64,000 nt of DNA from Micromonospora chokoriensis (GCF_000718555.1 NZ_JOAN01000033.1:1-64000); one strand, 5' to 3'; positions 23,340 through 32,477 are shown, numbered from the stretch's first letter. Notes: a model not told the origin generated them from the sequence alone. Numbers and translations are program-made.

Positions 23340-25102
23340 GCCAGGTGCGGGTCCTCGGCGAGCTGGCGGTCCTCGACGACGTCGGGCCAGCCCGCCGGGG
23401 TCGGGCGTATCCGGCAGCGGGGGCGACGTCGGCGCTGCTGTTGCCGGCCGCGGTGCTGCTCGGCGGATTGGTGCTGTGGCCGGTGCTGCGGACCATGCAC
23501 GCCAGCGTCACCACCGACGGTCGCTGGGTCGGCGCGGCGCACTTTCGGACCGCGCTCGCCGCCCCGGGCACCGGCGCGGTGGTCGGCCGGACGGTCCTCT
23601 GGGCGCTGTTGGTGCCGGCGGTGGTGACGGCGCTGGGCTACCTGCTCGCTGCCGCGTCGCGCCGATCCCAGGAGGGCGGCCTGGTCCGGTTGATCCTCCT
23701 GGTGCCGGTCGCGTTGCCGCTTGTCGTCACCGGCGTCACCTTCCGGCTGATGTACGACCCGGACCCGAGCCGGGGGCTGGCCACCCTGGTCGCGACCCGG
23801 CTGATCGGCCGTTCGGTTGACGACGCACCGCAGTTGCTCGGGCCGGGGATGGTCACCGTCGCGTTGATGTCGGCGTTCGTCTGGGCCTGGGTGGGGTTGG
23901 CGGTGCTGGTGTTCCGGTCCGCGCTGGACGCGGTGCCGCCGAGTCTCGCCGACGCGGTCCGCGCCTACGGCGGTGGGCGTCGCCATGTGCTGTGGGACGC
24001 GCAGTGGCGGCCGCTTCTGCTGCGCACGACCGCGGTGGTCTTCGCGCTGGTGGCGGTCGGCACCAGCCGCACCTTCGACCTCATCCTGGTGATGACTCCC
24101 GGCTCGGTCCGCGACGAGGCCTCCGTGCTGGCGCTGCGGATCTGGCAGACGTCCGGGGGCACCACCACCGGCGACGGGGCCGCGCTCGGCGTGGTGTGGT
24201 TGGTGGCGGTCGTCGGCGGGATCATGGTGGCCGCGCTCTTCGTCCGCCAGGCCTGGCCCCCGCCGCGCATCGAGGCGGCACCGGAGCCCGGCCCGGTGAC
24301 TCCTCCCCGGCGGGTGATTCGGCTGCTCGCGGCGGGTGCCGCGATCGCCTGGCTAGTGCCGCTGGCGGTGCTGGTCGCCACGTCGGCGCACGGCAGGGTG
24401 GACGCCGCCGCGCGGGGTTGGTGGTCGACGCCGCCGAACGGCGAGTCCTATCGCAACCTGGTCACCGGCACGGAGCTGTGGCGCACGCTGGGCTTCACGC
24501 TGCTGCTGGCCACCGCGGTGACCGCCACGGTGCTGGTGGTGGCGCTGCTGGCCGCGTACCCATTGGCCTGGTTGACCGGGCCGGCCGCGCAGGCCACCGG
24601 GCTGCTGCTGCTGGCGGCCAGCGTGGTGCCGATCCAGGTGATCGCCGGACCGGTCAACGAGGTGCTGGGCCTGGTGCTCTCCTCCGGCACGGCGCAGGGC
24701 CTGGCCCTGGTGCACATCGCGCTGGGTGTGCCGTTCGCGGTGCTGGTGCTGCGCAACGCGTTCGCCGACCTGCCGGTCGAGCAGGTCCGCGACGCCCGGC
24801 TGGGCGGCCGCCGGTGGTGGCACACCCTGCGCCGGTTGGCCCGGCACAACCGGTCGGCGGTGGTGGCGGTCTCCGTGCTGGAGTTCGTCCAGGTCTGGAA
24901 CGACCTGGTGGTGGGTCGGTTGTTCAGCGCGTCGGGGGCGTCGCCGCTCGGGCCGTTCCTGGCCGAGCAGACCCGCAGCTTCGTGAGCAACAGTGGCGCG
25001 CTGGCCGCCAGCTCGGTGCTCGCCTCGGTGCTGCCGGTGGTGCTCGTGGTCCTCTCCCGGCGGCACCTGGTCGCCGGGCTCGTCTCCGGGGGTGTCCGGT
25101 GA
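23336..25102 (+). CDS. fused two-domain ABC sugar-type permease
   Basis: The 588-residue protein contains two complete MalF/MalG-type permease halves in one chain. The first spans about residues 25-295 with a degenerate EAA loop (ADAVRAYGGGRRHVLWDAQWRP). The second spans about 325-585 with its own EAA-like loop (QVRDARLGGRRWWHTLRRLA). A short Pro-rich linker, EPGPVTPPRR, joins them. Normally these are two polypeptides. The conserved glycine of each EAA loop is kept, so docking to an ATPase remains possible. The ATG overlaps the binding-protein stop, and the stop overlaps the next GTG. Confidence 0.88.
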   Translation: MSQVRVLGELAVLDDVGPARRGRAYPAAGATSALLLPAAVLLGGLVLWPVLRTMHASVTTDGRWVGAAHFRTALAAPGTGAVVGRTVLWALLVPAVVTALGYLLAAASRRSQEGGLVRLILLVPVALPLVVTGVTFRLMYDPDPSRGLATLVATRLIGRSVDDAPQLLGPGMVTVALMSAFVWAWVGLAVLVFRSALDAVPPSLADAVRAYGGGRRHVLWDAQWRPLLLRTTAVVFALVAVGTSRTFDLILVMTPGSVRDEASVLALRIWQTSGGTTTGDGAALGVVWLVAVVGGIMVAALFVRQAWPPPRIEAAPEPGPVTPPRRVIRLLAAGAAIAWLVPLAVLVATSAHGRVDAAARGWWSTPPNGESYRNLVTGTELWRTLGFTLLLATAVTATVLVVALLAAYPLAWLTGPAAQATGLLLLAASVVPIQVIAGPVNEVLGLVLSSGTAQGLALVHIALGVPFAVLVLRNAFADLPVEQVRDARLGGRRWWHTLRRLARHNRSAVVAVSVLEFVQVWNDLVVGRLFSASGASPLGPFLAEQTRSFVSNSGALAASSVLASVLPVVLVVLSRRHLVAGLVSGGVR

Positions 25103-27483
25103 CCGGGCCGGGTGGTGCCCGCGGTGGCTCGCGCTGGCCGGCGCTGATCGCGATCGGCGGCGTGGTCGGCAGCGTCCTCGCCAACGTGGCCAGCAACCTG
25201 GCCGGCAACCTGCTCTCCGAGCTGGCGGCCAGCGTGCTCGGGCCGGTGACCATCGTCCTGGCCGGCGGCGGCGTCGTCGGTTACGTGGTGTACGAGGTGC
25301 GTCGCCGCCGGGCCGGCCGGGAGGTCGGCCCCGAGCCGACGGATGTGCTCACCACACCGGCCACCGGGGCGCCCACCCTGCCGTACACGGCCGAGTTCAC
25401 CGGTCGCGGCGAGCACGTCGACGCGGTGGTCGGCCTGCTCGCGCGCGAGCACGCGGTGGCGGTCCTGGGTCGACGCGCGGTGGGCACCTCCGCGTGCGCG
25501 GTACAGGCCGCCAACCAGTGCCGGGAAGGCTTCCCGGACGGGCAGTACTACCTCGACCTGCGGCGGCGGGGCCGACCCCGCTCGGCCCGGCAGGTGCTCA
25601 CCGCGCTGGCCCGGATCCTGGGCACCGCCGCGCCGACCTCCGGCCGGCCGGACGCGCTCGCCGCCGCCGCCGACGCGCTGCGCGGCCAGCTCGACGGTCG
25701 CAAGATCCTGCTGGTGCTGGACAACGTCGACCGCCCGGACCAGGTCCGGCCACTGTTGCCGCCCACCGCGCGCACCTGCCGCCTGCTGCTCGCCGGCGGT
25801 CCGGCGCTCGTCGGTCTGGAGGGTGTGGTCGCGCACTGGATCGCCGAACCGGGCACGTCCGAGGCGGTGGAGCTGTTCGCGACGGCGGGCGGGGCCGCGC
25901 CGGCCGCCCGGGTCCGTCGCGCCGACCCGCGCACCGACCCGGCGGTACGCGACATCGTCGACCTGTGCGGACGGCAGCCGCGCACCGTCCGCGCGCTCGG
26001 TTACCGCACGGCACAGCACGGCTGGCGGCACTCCGACGTGCTGGACGCGCTGCGTCGCGCGGTGCAGACGCCACCGCACCAGCGGCTCGCCGTGTCGCCG
26101 GCGGCCCGTCTGGTCACCGAGCGGGACATCGCGTACCGGGTGTTGCCCCGTGAGGCCCGCCGGTTGTACCGACTGATGTCGCTGGTCCCCGCCCCGGTGG
26201 ACCGGCCGACCATCGCCGCGCTGGCCGGGCGGCACCCCGAGCTGGTGACCGTGCTGCTCGACCGGCTGGCCGCCGCGGCGTTCGTGGTCGGCGCGCCTGG
26301 CGACCGGTACGAGATCCGCCCCCTGCTGGCCGGCAGCGCCCGACTGCACCTGCGCGACGCCGACCCGGCCCGGGCCCGGGTCGCCGCGCAGGCCCGGCTG
26401 ACCCGACACCTGGCCCGCCGGGCCGAACGGCACGCGGCCAACCTGGCGGTGCTCGGCTCCCCACCGGACCGGGAGTGGTCGCTGCCGCTCGACGACGACC
26501 CGTACGGCTGGTTCGACCTGCACCAGGAGTTGCTGCTGGCGGTGGTGCGGGTGCCGGCCGGCGCGAAGGAGACCCTGCCCCGCCGGGTACGCCGGTGGTG
26601 GTTCCGGCTGGCCGTGGCGCTCTGCGGGTGGCTGGCGTACGCCGAACGGCTCGACGAGTGGGAGCAGGTCTGCCGCACCGTGCTGGCCACCCCGACCGCC
26701 GACGACCGCCCGGAGATCGCCGGGTGGGCGCACAACGAGCTGGGCGTGCTGCGCCGCCGTCGGCACGACCCGCAGGGGGCGGCGGCGGCGCTCACCCTCG
26801 CGGTCAACGAACGGGGGCGGCGGGGCAACGCCCAGGCGCGGATGAACCTCGGCCTGGCCCTGCTCGACCTGGGGCAGCTCGACGACGCGGTGGAGCACCT
26901 GGAGATGTCGCGCCGACACCGTTCCGGGGCCGACCGCGCCGGGCATGCCCTCACCGACCTGGGCCTGGGCGCGGCGCAGCTGGCCCGGGGTGAACCGGAC
27001 ACCGCGCACCACCACCTGGTGCGGGCGGCCAACACGTTCCGGTCGGTGGGTGACGCACGAGGGTACGCGGCGGCGCTGACCAACCTGGTGCTGGTGCACG
27101 CGGCGCTCGGCGAGCATCTGGACGCCGCGCAGGCGTGGCGGGCCGCACTGCGCGAGTACGAGTCGGTAAACGACCCGACCAGCCGGGCGACGGCGCTGCT
27201 CAACGCCGGGGCGACGCTGCTGAGCAGCACCACGGGGCAGGCGCGGACGGCGTACGAGCTGCTGGCCGAGAGCCGGCGGCTGCGCGAGGAGACGCGGCCG
27301 ACCGCCGGGTTGGCGCGCACCCTGCTCTACCTGGGTGACGCCTGCGCGGCGCTGGGCGACCGGGCCGACGCGCGGCGGCACTGGGTGGACGCGGCGGCGG
27401 TGGCCGAGGAGGTCGCCGACGCCCAGGGGTTGGCCGCCGCCGACACCCGACTGGAGGACGACGCCGAGCGCCGCGTGACGTAG
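25099..27483 (+). CDS. membrane-anchored NB-ARC/TPR (STAND-like) protein with degenerate P-loop
   Basis: The 794-residue protein starts with two predicted membrane helices (residues about 13-60), then an NB-ARC-like domain opening PYTAEFTGRGEHVD near 95. The P-loop reads LGRRAVGTSACAV where STAND ATPases have GxGGxGKTxLA, so the lysine is gone, while FPDGQYYLDLR and ILLVLDNVD (Walker B region) remain. The C-terminal third is TPR-like, with repeats such as ARMNLGLALLDLGQLDDAVEHL in part. It overlaps the permease gene by four bases, so it belongs to the transporter operon. A scaffold or sensor role is inferred. Confidence 0.82.
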   Translation: MTGPGGARGGSRWPALIAIGGVVGSVLANVASNLAGNLLSELAASVLGPVTIVLAGGGVVGYVVYEVRRRRAGREVGPEPTDVLTTPATGAPTLPYTAEFTGRGEHVDAVVGLLAREHAVAVLGRRAVGTSACAVQAANQCREGFPDGQYYLDLRRRGRPRSARQVLTALARILGTAAPTSGRPDALAAAADALRGQLDGRKILLVLDNVDRPDQVRPLLPPTARTCRLLLAGGPALVGLEGVVAHWIAEPGTSEAVELFATAGGAAPAARVRRADPRTDPAVRDIVDLCGRQPRTVRALGYRTAQHGWRHSDVLDALRRAVQTPPHQRLAVSPAARLVTERDIAYRVLPREARRLYRLMSLVPAPVDRPTIAALAGRHPELVTVLLDRLAAAAFVVGAPGDRYEIRPLLAGSARLHLRDADPARARVAAQARLTRHLARRAERHAANLAVLGSPPDREWSLPLDDDPYGWFDLHQELLLAVVRVPAGAKETLPRRVRRWWFRLAVALCGWLAYAERLDEWEQVCRTVLATPTADDRPEIAGWAHNELGVLRRRRHDPQGAAAALTLAVNERGRRGNAQARMNLGLALLDLGQLDDAVEHLEMSRRHRSGADRAGHALTDLGLGAAQLARGEPDTAHHHLVRAANTFRSVGDARGYAAALTNLVLVHAALGEHLDAAQAWRAALREYESVNDPTSRATALLNAGATLLSSTTGQARTAYELLAESRRLREETRPTAGLARTLLYLGDACAALGDRADARRHWVDAAAVAEEVADAQGLAAADTRLEDDAERRVT

Positions 27484-27523
27484 GTCGCTCAGGTTGGCCG
27501 GTGGCACGGCTCTGGGAGACTCT

Positions 27524-28147
27524 GTGATCGTGGACGCGCTCTCGGTACGGGGACTCAGCCGCAACTTCGGCAACTTGGTCGTGCTCGACGATGTGAGCTT
27601 CACGCTCCCGGCGGGCCGGATCGCTGTGGTGCTGGGGCCCAACGGCAGCGGCAAGACCACCCTGCTGCGCTGTGTCGTGGGCGCCGACCGGCCGGACTCG
27701 GGTGAGGTGCTGGTGCAGGGCCGCCGGGCCGACGAGACCGACCCGCAGGTGCGGGCGCTGGTGGCGGCAGCCCTGGACGACATCGACTTCTTCCCCGACC
27801 TGTCCGTGGTCGAGCATCTGGAGCTGGTCGCGTACGCCCATGGGGGTGACGCCGAGCCGGTCGAGGAGGTCCTCGCCGAGCTGGGTCTGGAACCGGCCCG
27901 CGACCAGCTGCCGGTGACGCTCTCCAGCGGGCAGCGCCGCCGGCTGGCGCTGGCGTCCTGCTTCGTCCGGCCCCGCCGGGTGCTGATCCTGGACGAGCCC
28001 GAGCAGCGGCTGGACGTCCGCGGGCGGCAGTGGCTCGCCGACCGCCTGCTGCGGGAACGGGCAGCGGGCACGGCTGTGCTGTTGGCCTCGCACGACCCGG
28101 AGCTGATCGACGCGGTGGTCGACGAGCGCATCGAGATCGGCAAGTGA
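27524..28147 (+). CDS. ABC transporter ATP-binding protein (intact)
   Basis: The 207-residue ATPase has all motifs: Walker A GPNGSGKTT near residue 35, signature LSSGQRRRLALA near 133, Walker B VLILDEPE near 153 and the switch His in LLASHDPE. This contrasts with the dead homologue at 21433. The GTG at 27524 was chosen because GGGAG precedes it. It is 40 bases after the NB-ARC gene and overlaps the permease gene by four bases, so it may belong to the same transcript and could in principle supply ATPase activity. Confidence 0.9.
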   Translation: MIVDALSVRGLSRNFGNLVVLDDVSFTLPAGRIAVVLGPNGSGKTTLLRCVVGADRPDSGEVLVQGRRADETDPQVRALVAAALDDIDFFPDLSVVEHLELVAYAHGGDAEPVEEVLAELGLEPARDQLPVTLSSGQRRRLALASCFVRPRRVLILDEPEQRLDVRGRQWLADRLLRERAAGTAVLLASHDPELIDAVVDERIEIGK

Positions 28148-29565
28148 CCGCCACGCCGGCCACGATCGCCGACACGCCGGCCGGGGTGCCCACCGCCCGG
28201 CAGGTGCGGACGCACCTGCGCAAGGCCCGCAGCCGACACCATGATCATTCCCTCGGCGAGGTGCTGGGCGACGCGTACGTCATGGTCCTGTTCGTGGGCA
28301 TGTACGGCTGGTTCGCGATCAGCGCCAGCCGTGACCTGCTGGACTCTCCCACGGTGGGGCAGGCCGAGCCGGGGGTGCGGTGGTGGCTGGCGGTCGCCGC
28401 GCTGCTGGCCGGCGCGGGGCTCGCCTGGCGTGGCTTGCGCGCGCTCGGCCCGCTGCTGGTCACCCCGGCCACGCAGAGCTGGGCGACGAGCGCGCCGGTC
28501 GACCGGCGGGCCTGGCTGGCGCCGCGCTTCGTCCTGTTGCTGGTCGGCGCGGCGGCCGGCACCGCGGCGCTCGGGGTGGCCGTGGCGGCGCTCGGGGGCG
28601 TCAGCGACCCGGCCGCCCTGGGCTGGGCTTCGGCGGCCGGCGCGGGGTGGGGTGCGGCCGCGCTGGCGCTCAGCGTCGTCGCCCAGAGCAGCCGGTCGGG
28701 TCATCGCTGGCCGTCGCTGGCCGGGGCGGCGCCGATGGCGGCGGCGGCGGTGATCACCGCGCTGGTGGTGCTCGTCGGTCGCCTCGGCGACGGGCTGCCC
28801 CGGCCGGCGGCGACGCCGACCGTCGTGTTGTTCGCCGTCGCAGTGCCGCTCGCGGTCGTGGGCACGATCCTCGCGGTCCGCGCGCTGCCCCGGGTCGACC
28901 GGGCCACCCTGACCACCGGCGCGCAGTTCGCCAACGCCGCCGCCACGGCCACGATCCTGTTGGATCCGAGCCTGCTCGCCAGCCTGGTGGAGAGCCGCCG
29001 CTGGCGGCGGATCGGCCGGGTGTACAGCCGTCGCTTCCGGCCGGGCCCCGGCTGGTGGGCGCTGCTGCAGGCCGACGTACGCCGGCTGCGCCGGCACCCG
29101 AGCGCCGTGCTGATCTGGGCAACGCTGATCGGTGTGCAGTACGCTGCCGCGCTCGCCCTGCCCGGGTTGGCCGGGGCCGCGCAGGTGGTGTTCGCGTACC
29201 TCGCCGTCGACCGGCTGACCGGCGGTCTGCGCGCGGTCAGCCGCTCACCGGGTCTGCGCCGGGCGCTGGGCGGCAGCGACAACCTGCTGCGCGGGATCCA
29301 CGTGGTGGTGCCGGCCGTGGGCGCGGGCCTGTGGTGGTTGCTGACCCTGCCGACCGTCGACCCGGGGCCGGCCTGGCTGGCGCCGACGCTGGCGCTCGGG
29401 GTGGTGGCCGCCGCGTTCCGGGCCGGCACCCGCCCGCCGATCAACTACGGCGGCGCGACGGTCAACACGCCCTTCGGAATGATCCCGGTCGACCTGCTGC
29501 GGCAGGGCTCACGCGGGCCGGCGCTACTCGCCGTGCTGGTCCTCGTCCAGCTGTTCCTGGGCTGA
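28144..29565 (+). CDS. multi-TM permease partner of the ABC ATPase
   Basis: The 473-residue protein starts with a GTG that overlaps the ATPase stop. After a basic cytosolic N-terminus (RTHLRKARSRHHDH) there are about ten to twelve hydrophobic segments, many rich in Ala and Leu, and the soluble loop SLVESRRWRRIGRVYSRRF in the middle. It resembles actinobacterial membrane proteins annotated DUF6297 that pair with a single ATPase. The transported substrate is unknown; exporters of this type often handle peptides or lipids. Confidence 0.8.
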   Translation: MTATPATIADTPAGVPTARQVRTHLRKARSRHHDHSLGEVLGDAYVMVLFVGMYGWFAISASRDLLDSPTVGQAEPGVRWWLAVAALLAGAGLAWRGLRALGPLLVTPATQSWATSAPVDRRAWLAPRFVLLLVGAAAGTAALGVAVAALGGVSDPAALGWASAAGAGWGAAALALSVVAQSSRSGHRWPSLAGAAPMAAAAVITALVVLVGRLGDGLPRPAATPTVVLFAVAVPLAVVGTILAVRALPRVDRATLTTGAQFANAAATATILLDPSLLASLVESRRWRRIGRVYSRRFRPGPGWWALLQADVRRLRRHPSAVLIWATLIGVQYAAALALPGLAGAAQVVFAYLAVDRLTGGLRAVSRSPGLRRALGGSDNLLRGIHVVVPAVGAGLWWLLTLPTVDPGPAWLAPTLALGVVAAAFRAGTRPPINYGGATVNTPFGMIPVDLLRQGSRGPALLAVLVLVQLFLG

Positions 29566-29597
29566 GCTGGCTCATTCGCCCGGTCGGCCCGGGGCCT

Positions 29598-29652
29598 GAT
29601 CGCGGCACCACCCGCTGTCGTTTCCGTCCAAGACAGCGCCGCGACCGCGATC
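29598..29652. terminator. hairpin after the ABC operon
   Basis: Outer arms GATCGCGG (29598-29605) and CCGCGATC (29645-29652) and inner arms GCTGTC (29614-29619) and GACAGC (29632-29637) nest into one stem-loop with an internal bulge. It begins 33 bases after the permease stop and precedes the next gene by 46 bases. Confidence 0.5.
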
Positions 29653-29697
29653 TAGCGTGGACCCAGCAGCCGGCTCCGAGCATGAGGAGACAACACA

Positions 29698-30276
29698 ATG
29701 CGCGACCTGGTCTACACCGGTTTCATGTCGCTCGACGGCGTCGTGGACTCGCCCGGCGGCGGGCCGGGTGAGGAGCACCGCAGCGGCGGTTGGGTGTTCA
29801 AGGACCTCGAGTTCGTCCCAGCGGCCTGGTCGCTGAAAGGCGAGGAGCTGATCGACACGACGGCGCTGATGTTCGGCCGTCGCAGCTACCAGGCGTTCGC
29901 GCCGGTCTGGCCCGGTTCGGAGGACCACGCCGGCTACAAGGAGCTGCCCAAGTACGTGGTGTCGAGCACGCTGTCCGACGACGCGCTCACCGACGGGTGG
30001 GGGCCGACGACGATCCTGCGCTCGACCGGGGACGTCGCCGCGCTCAAGCAGGGCAAGGGCGGAGCGATCTTCATCCACGGAAGCGCGGAGCTGGCCCGGC
30101 GGCTGTCCGATGAGGGCCTGATCGACAGGTACAACCTGCTCGTCTTCCCCGTGCTGCTCGGTGCCGGCAAGAGCCTGTTCGGCCGGGCCGACCGAGACAA
30201 GCACATGCTGACGCTGCGGGAGTCGGAGAGCTACTCGAACGGGATCCTCAAGTTGGTCTACGACGTCAAGCGCTGA
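29698..30276 (+). CDS. RibD-C / dihydrofolate-reductase-like protein
   Basis: This 192-residue protein opens RDLVYTGFMSLDGVVDSPGG and continues with TTALMFGRRSYQAF, KYVVSSTL and IFIHGSAELARRL, the pattern of the RibD C-terminal reductase family. Stand-alone members bind NADPH but their substrates are mostly unknown. GAGGAGA precedes the ATG. The last 19 bases overlap the end of the convergent regulator gene. It might be that regulator's target. Confidence 0.85.
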   Translation: MRDLVYTGFMSLDGVVDSPGGGPGEEHRSGGWVFKDLEFVPAAWSLKGEELIDTTALMFGRRSYQAFAPVWPGSEDHAGYKELPKYVVSSTLSDDALTDGWGPTTILRSTGDVAALKQGKGGAIFIHGSAELARRLSDEGLIDRYNLLVFPVLLGAGKSLFGRADRDKHMLTLRESESYSNGILKLVYDVKR

Positions 30277-30968
30277 TCCAGGTCGAGGGCGATGGCCCCG
30301 CCGGTGCCCTCGCGCAGCTGCCTGACCGTGCGTCCGACGTAGGAGCGCAGTGCCCGGGCCAGGTGCGGCTCGTCGAAGTAGTCAAGCTTGGCGACCACAT
30401 CAGCGGCCGGGTCGCCGGTAGCCAGCAGCTCCGCCGCCGTGCGAGCCCGCTCGATCTGCCGCACCGCGCCGCGCGTCAGTCCAGTCGCGGCGCGGAACCG
30501 GCGTTCGACGGTCCGCCCCGAGACGGCCGGACGGTGGCCCCGCAGCAGGTCGGCGACGAGCAGGTCACGGACCACGGCCCCGGCCCGGACGAGGCCGTCG
30601 ACCAGGGCCTCGGCGTCGTCGGGGCCGGGAGTCTCCCAGCGCACGCCGTCCAGCCGGAACGTCCGGCGCGTGGTGTCCGGCAGCTCGATGCCGCCGTTGA
30701 CCAGCATCGGCGTGGGCACGATCCGCAGCGAGGTGCCGATGGCGAACTCGATGCCGGTAAAGGTCGCGCCCTCCGGCACCGGCGCCGCGCCGGTCCGGGT
30801 CTCGGGACCGGTGATGCTCGCGTACGTCCGGCCAGCCTGCTCCCAGAACACCAGGCCCCAGCGCGCCCCGGCCACGGACGTCATCGCGGTGACCTGCTCG
30901 CTCGTGCATGTCCAGACGGTGTCGACCCATCGCGAGTCGGACCCGCGCGTCTCGAACCGCAGTCCCAC
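30258..30968 (-). CDS. AraC-type transcriptional regulator
   Basis: The protein is about 236 residues. The N-terminal 130 residues form a beta-rich ligand domain, and the C-terminus has SGRTVERRFRAATGLTRGAVRQIERARTAAELL, given here only as the key R-R-F and ERA residues of an AraC helix-turn-helix pair, followed by DYFDEPHLARALRSYVG, the classic second helix-turn-helix (residues about 160-225). The start is uncertain (GTG at 30968 or 30995). Its 3' end overlaps the RibD-like gene by 19 bases on the opposite strand. Confidence 0.82.
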   Translation of the reverse strand: MGLRFETRGSDSRWVDTVWTCTSEQVTAMTSVAGARWGLVFWEQAGRTYASITGPETRTGAAPVPEGATFTGIEFAIGTSLRIVPTPMLVNGGIELPDTTRRTFRLDGVRWETPGPDDAEALVDGLVRAGAVVRDLLVADLLRGHRPAVSGRTVERRFRAATGLTRGAVRQIERARTAAELLATGDPAADVVAKLDYFDEPHLARALRSYVGRTVRQLREGTGGAIALDLDQRLTS

Positions 30969-31004
30969 GGGCGAAGGATACGCCGGCGAGCACACCGGAC
31001 GGTC

Positions 31005-32477
31005 CTAACCGGAGCCGAGCGCGGCGGCGATTACGGCGACACCGTCGTCGATCTCGGTGGGCGACCGGGCCGCGTAGCCGAGCACGAGCCCCGGCCGGTA
31101 CGGCCGTTGGCAGTGCCAGGACAGGGGTTGCACCTTCACCCCGCGCGCCATTGTCGCCGCCGCCAACTCGGTGTCGACCACGGCGTCGTCCAGCGTGATC
31201 ATCAGGTGCAGCCCGGCGGCGGCGCCGTGCACCGTCGCCGATGGCAGCGCACGGGTCAGCGCGGCGATCATCGCGTCCCGCCGACGGATGTGTCGACGGC
31301 GCAGCAGCCGCAGGTGCCGCTCGAAGGCGCCGGAGGTCATCAGCTCCGCCAGCACCAGTTGCGGGAGCACGGCGTTGCCCAAATCGGCGTTGCGCTTGGC
31401 GGCCACCACCGCCTCGCGCAGTCGCGGGGGCACCAGCAGCCAGCCGACCCGCAGGGCGGGGGCGAGCAGTTTGGAGACGCTGCCGGCGTAGCAGACCTGC
31501 TCGGGCAGCAGGCCCCGCAGCGCCGGCACCGGCGGACGGTCGTAGCGGTGCTCGGCGTCGTAGTCGTCCTCGATGATCAGACCGCCGGCCCGCGCCCAGG
31601 CGGCGAGGTGGCGGCGGCGGTCGCCGTCGAGCACCACGCCGGTCGGGAACTGGTGCGCGGGGGTGAGCATCACAGCCGGTGCGCCACTGGCGGCCAACTC
31701 GTCGACCCGCAGCCCGGCGTCGTCGACCGTGATCGGCGGGGTGTCCATCCGCCAGTTGTTCAGGTGCTGCCGCACGCCGAGCGAGCCCGGGTCCTCCACT
31801 GCGACCCGGTCGACACCGGCGGCGGTGAGTGCCTGGGCGAGCAGCCCGAGCGCCTGGGTGACGCCAGCCACGATGATCACCTCGACGGGGTCGACGCTGA
31901 TCCCGCGATTGCGGGCCAACCAGGCGGCGACGGCCTGTCGCAGCGCGGGCGCACCACACGGGTCGCCGTAGCCGAGATCGGCCGCGGCGAGGCGGCGCAG
32001 CACGCCCCGTTCGGCGCGCAGCCAGTCCGCGCGGGGAAAGGCGGTCAGGTCGGGTACGCCGGGCGCCAGGTCGATTGTCGCGTGCGCCGCGCGTACCGCC
32101 TCGAAGATGTCGGTGCCCGGTGCCGGCGGGAAGGTCACGACCGGTGCCGGCGCGGCGACCGGGGTGGGTATGGGCGCGGTCGGCGCGGCGACGACCACCG
32201 TGCCGGCCCGGCCCCGGCCGGCGACGTGCCCCTCCTCGGTCAGACGCTGGTACGCCTCGGTGACCACGCCCCGGGAGACACCGAGGTCGGCGGCGAGCAC
32301 CCGGGTGGGAGGCAGTCGGTCACCGACCGGCACCCGCCCCTCGGCGATGGCCTGCCGCAACTGGTCGGTCAGCCAGTCGGCGCGACCGCCCGGTGCGGCG
32401 TCGGCGATGGTCAGGTGCAGGAAGTCGGACCCGGCCGTTATGGACCTCTCGGACGGGGTCAGTTTGGCTCTGCCCAT
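31005..32477 (-). CDS. MocR-type GntR regulator with aminotransferase domain
   Basis: The 490-residue protein has a GntR winged helix (DRLPPTRVLAADLGVSRGVV near 52-71, then a long linker rich in Pro/Ala to about 125) and a fold-type I aminotransferase domain. The PLP lysine is in GSVSKLLAPALRVGW near 330, with IIEDDYDAEHRYD upstream binding the cofactor. MocR proteins use PLP as a sensor and often control genes for PLP, GABA, taurine or ectoine metabolism. It is divergent from the LysE gene with a 62-base gap, so that exporter is the likely target. Confidence 0.92.
   Translation of the reverse strand: MGRAKLTPSERSITAGSDFLHLTIADAAPGGRADWLTDQLRQAIAEGRVPVGDRLPPTRVLAADLGVSRGVVTEAYQRLTEEGHVAGRGRAGTVVVAAPTAPIPTPVAAPAPVVTFPPAPGTDIFEAVRAAHATIDLAPGVPDLTAFPRADWLRAERGVLRRLAAADLGYGDPCGAPALRQAVAAWLARNRGISVDPVEVIIVAGVTQALGLLAQALTAAGVDRVAVEDPGSLGVRQHLNNWRMDTPPITVDDAGLRVDELAASGAPAVMLTPAHQFPTGVVLDGDRRRHLAAWARAGGLIIEDDYDAEHRYDRPPVPALRGLLPEQVCYAGSVSKLLAPALRVGWLLVPPRLREAVVAAKRNADLGNAVLPQLVLAELMTSGAFERHLRLLRRRHIRRRDAMIAALTRALPSATVHGAAAGLHLMITLDDAVVDTELAAATMARGVKVQPLSWHCQRPYRPGLVLGYAARSPTEIDDGVAVIAAALGSG

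Noticed and set aside
24448..29097. Minus-strand open frame of about 1,549 codons across the transporter operon.
   Set aside because: High GC keeps the antisense frame open. The product is His/Arg/Gln-rich low-complexity sequence, while the plus strand encodes recognisable proteins.
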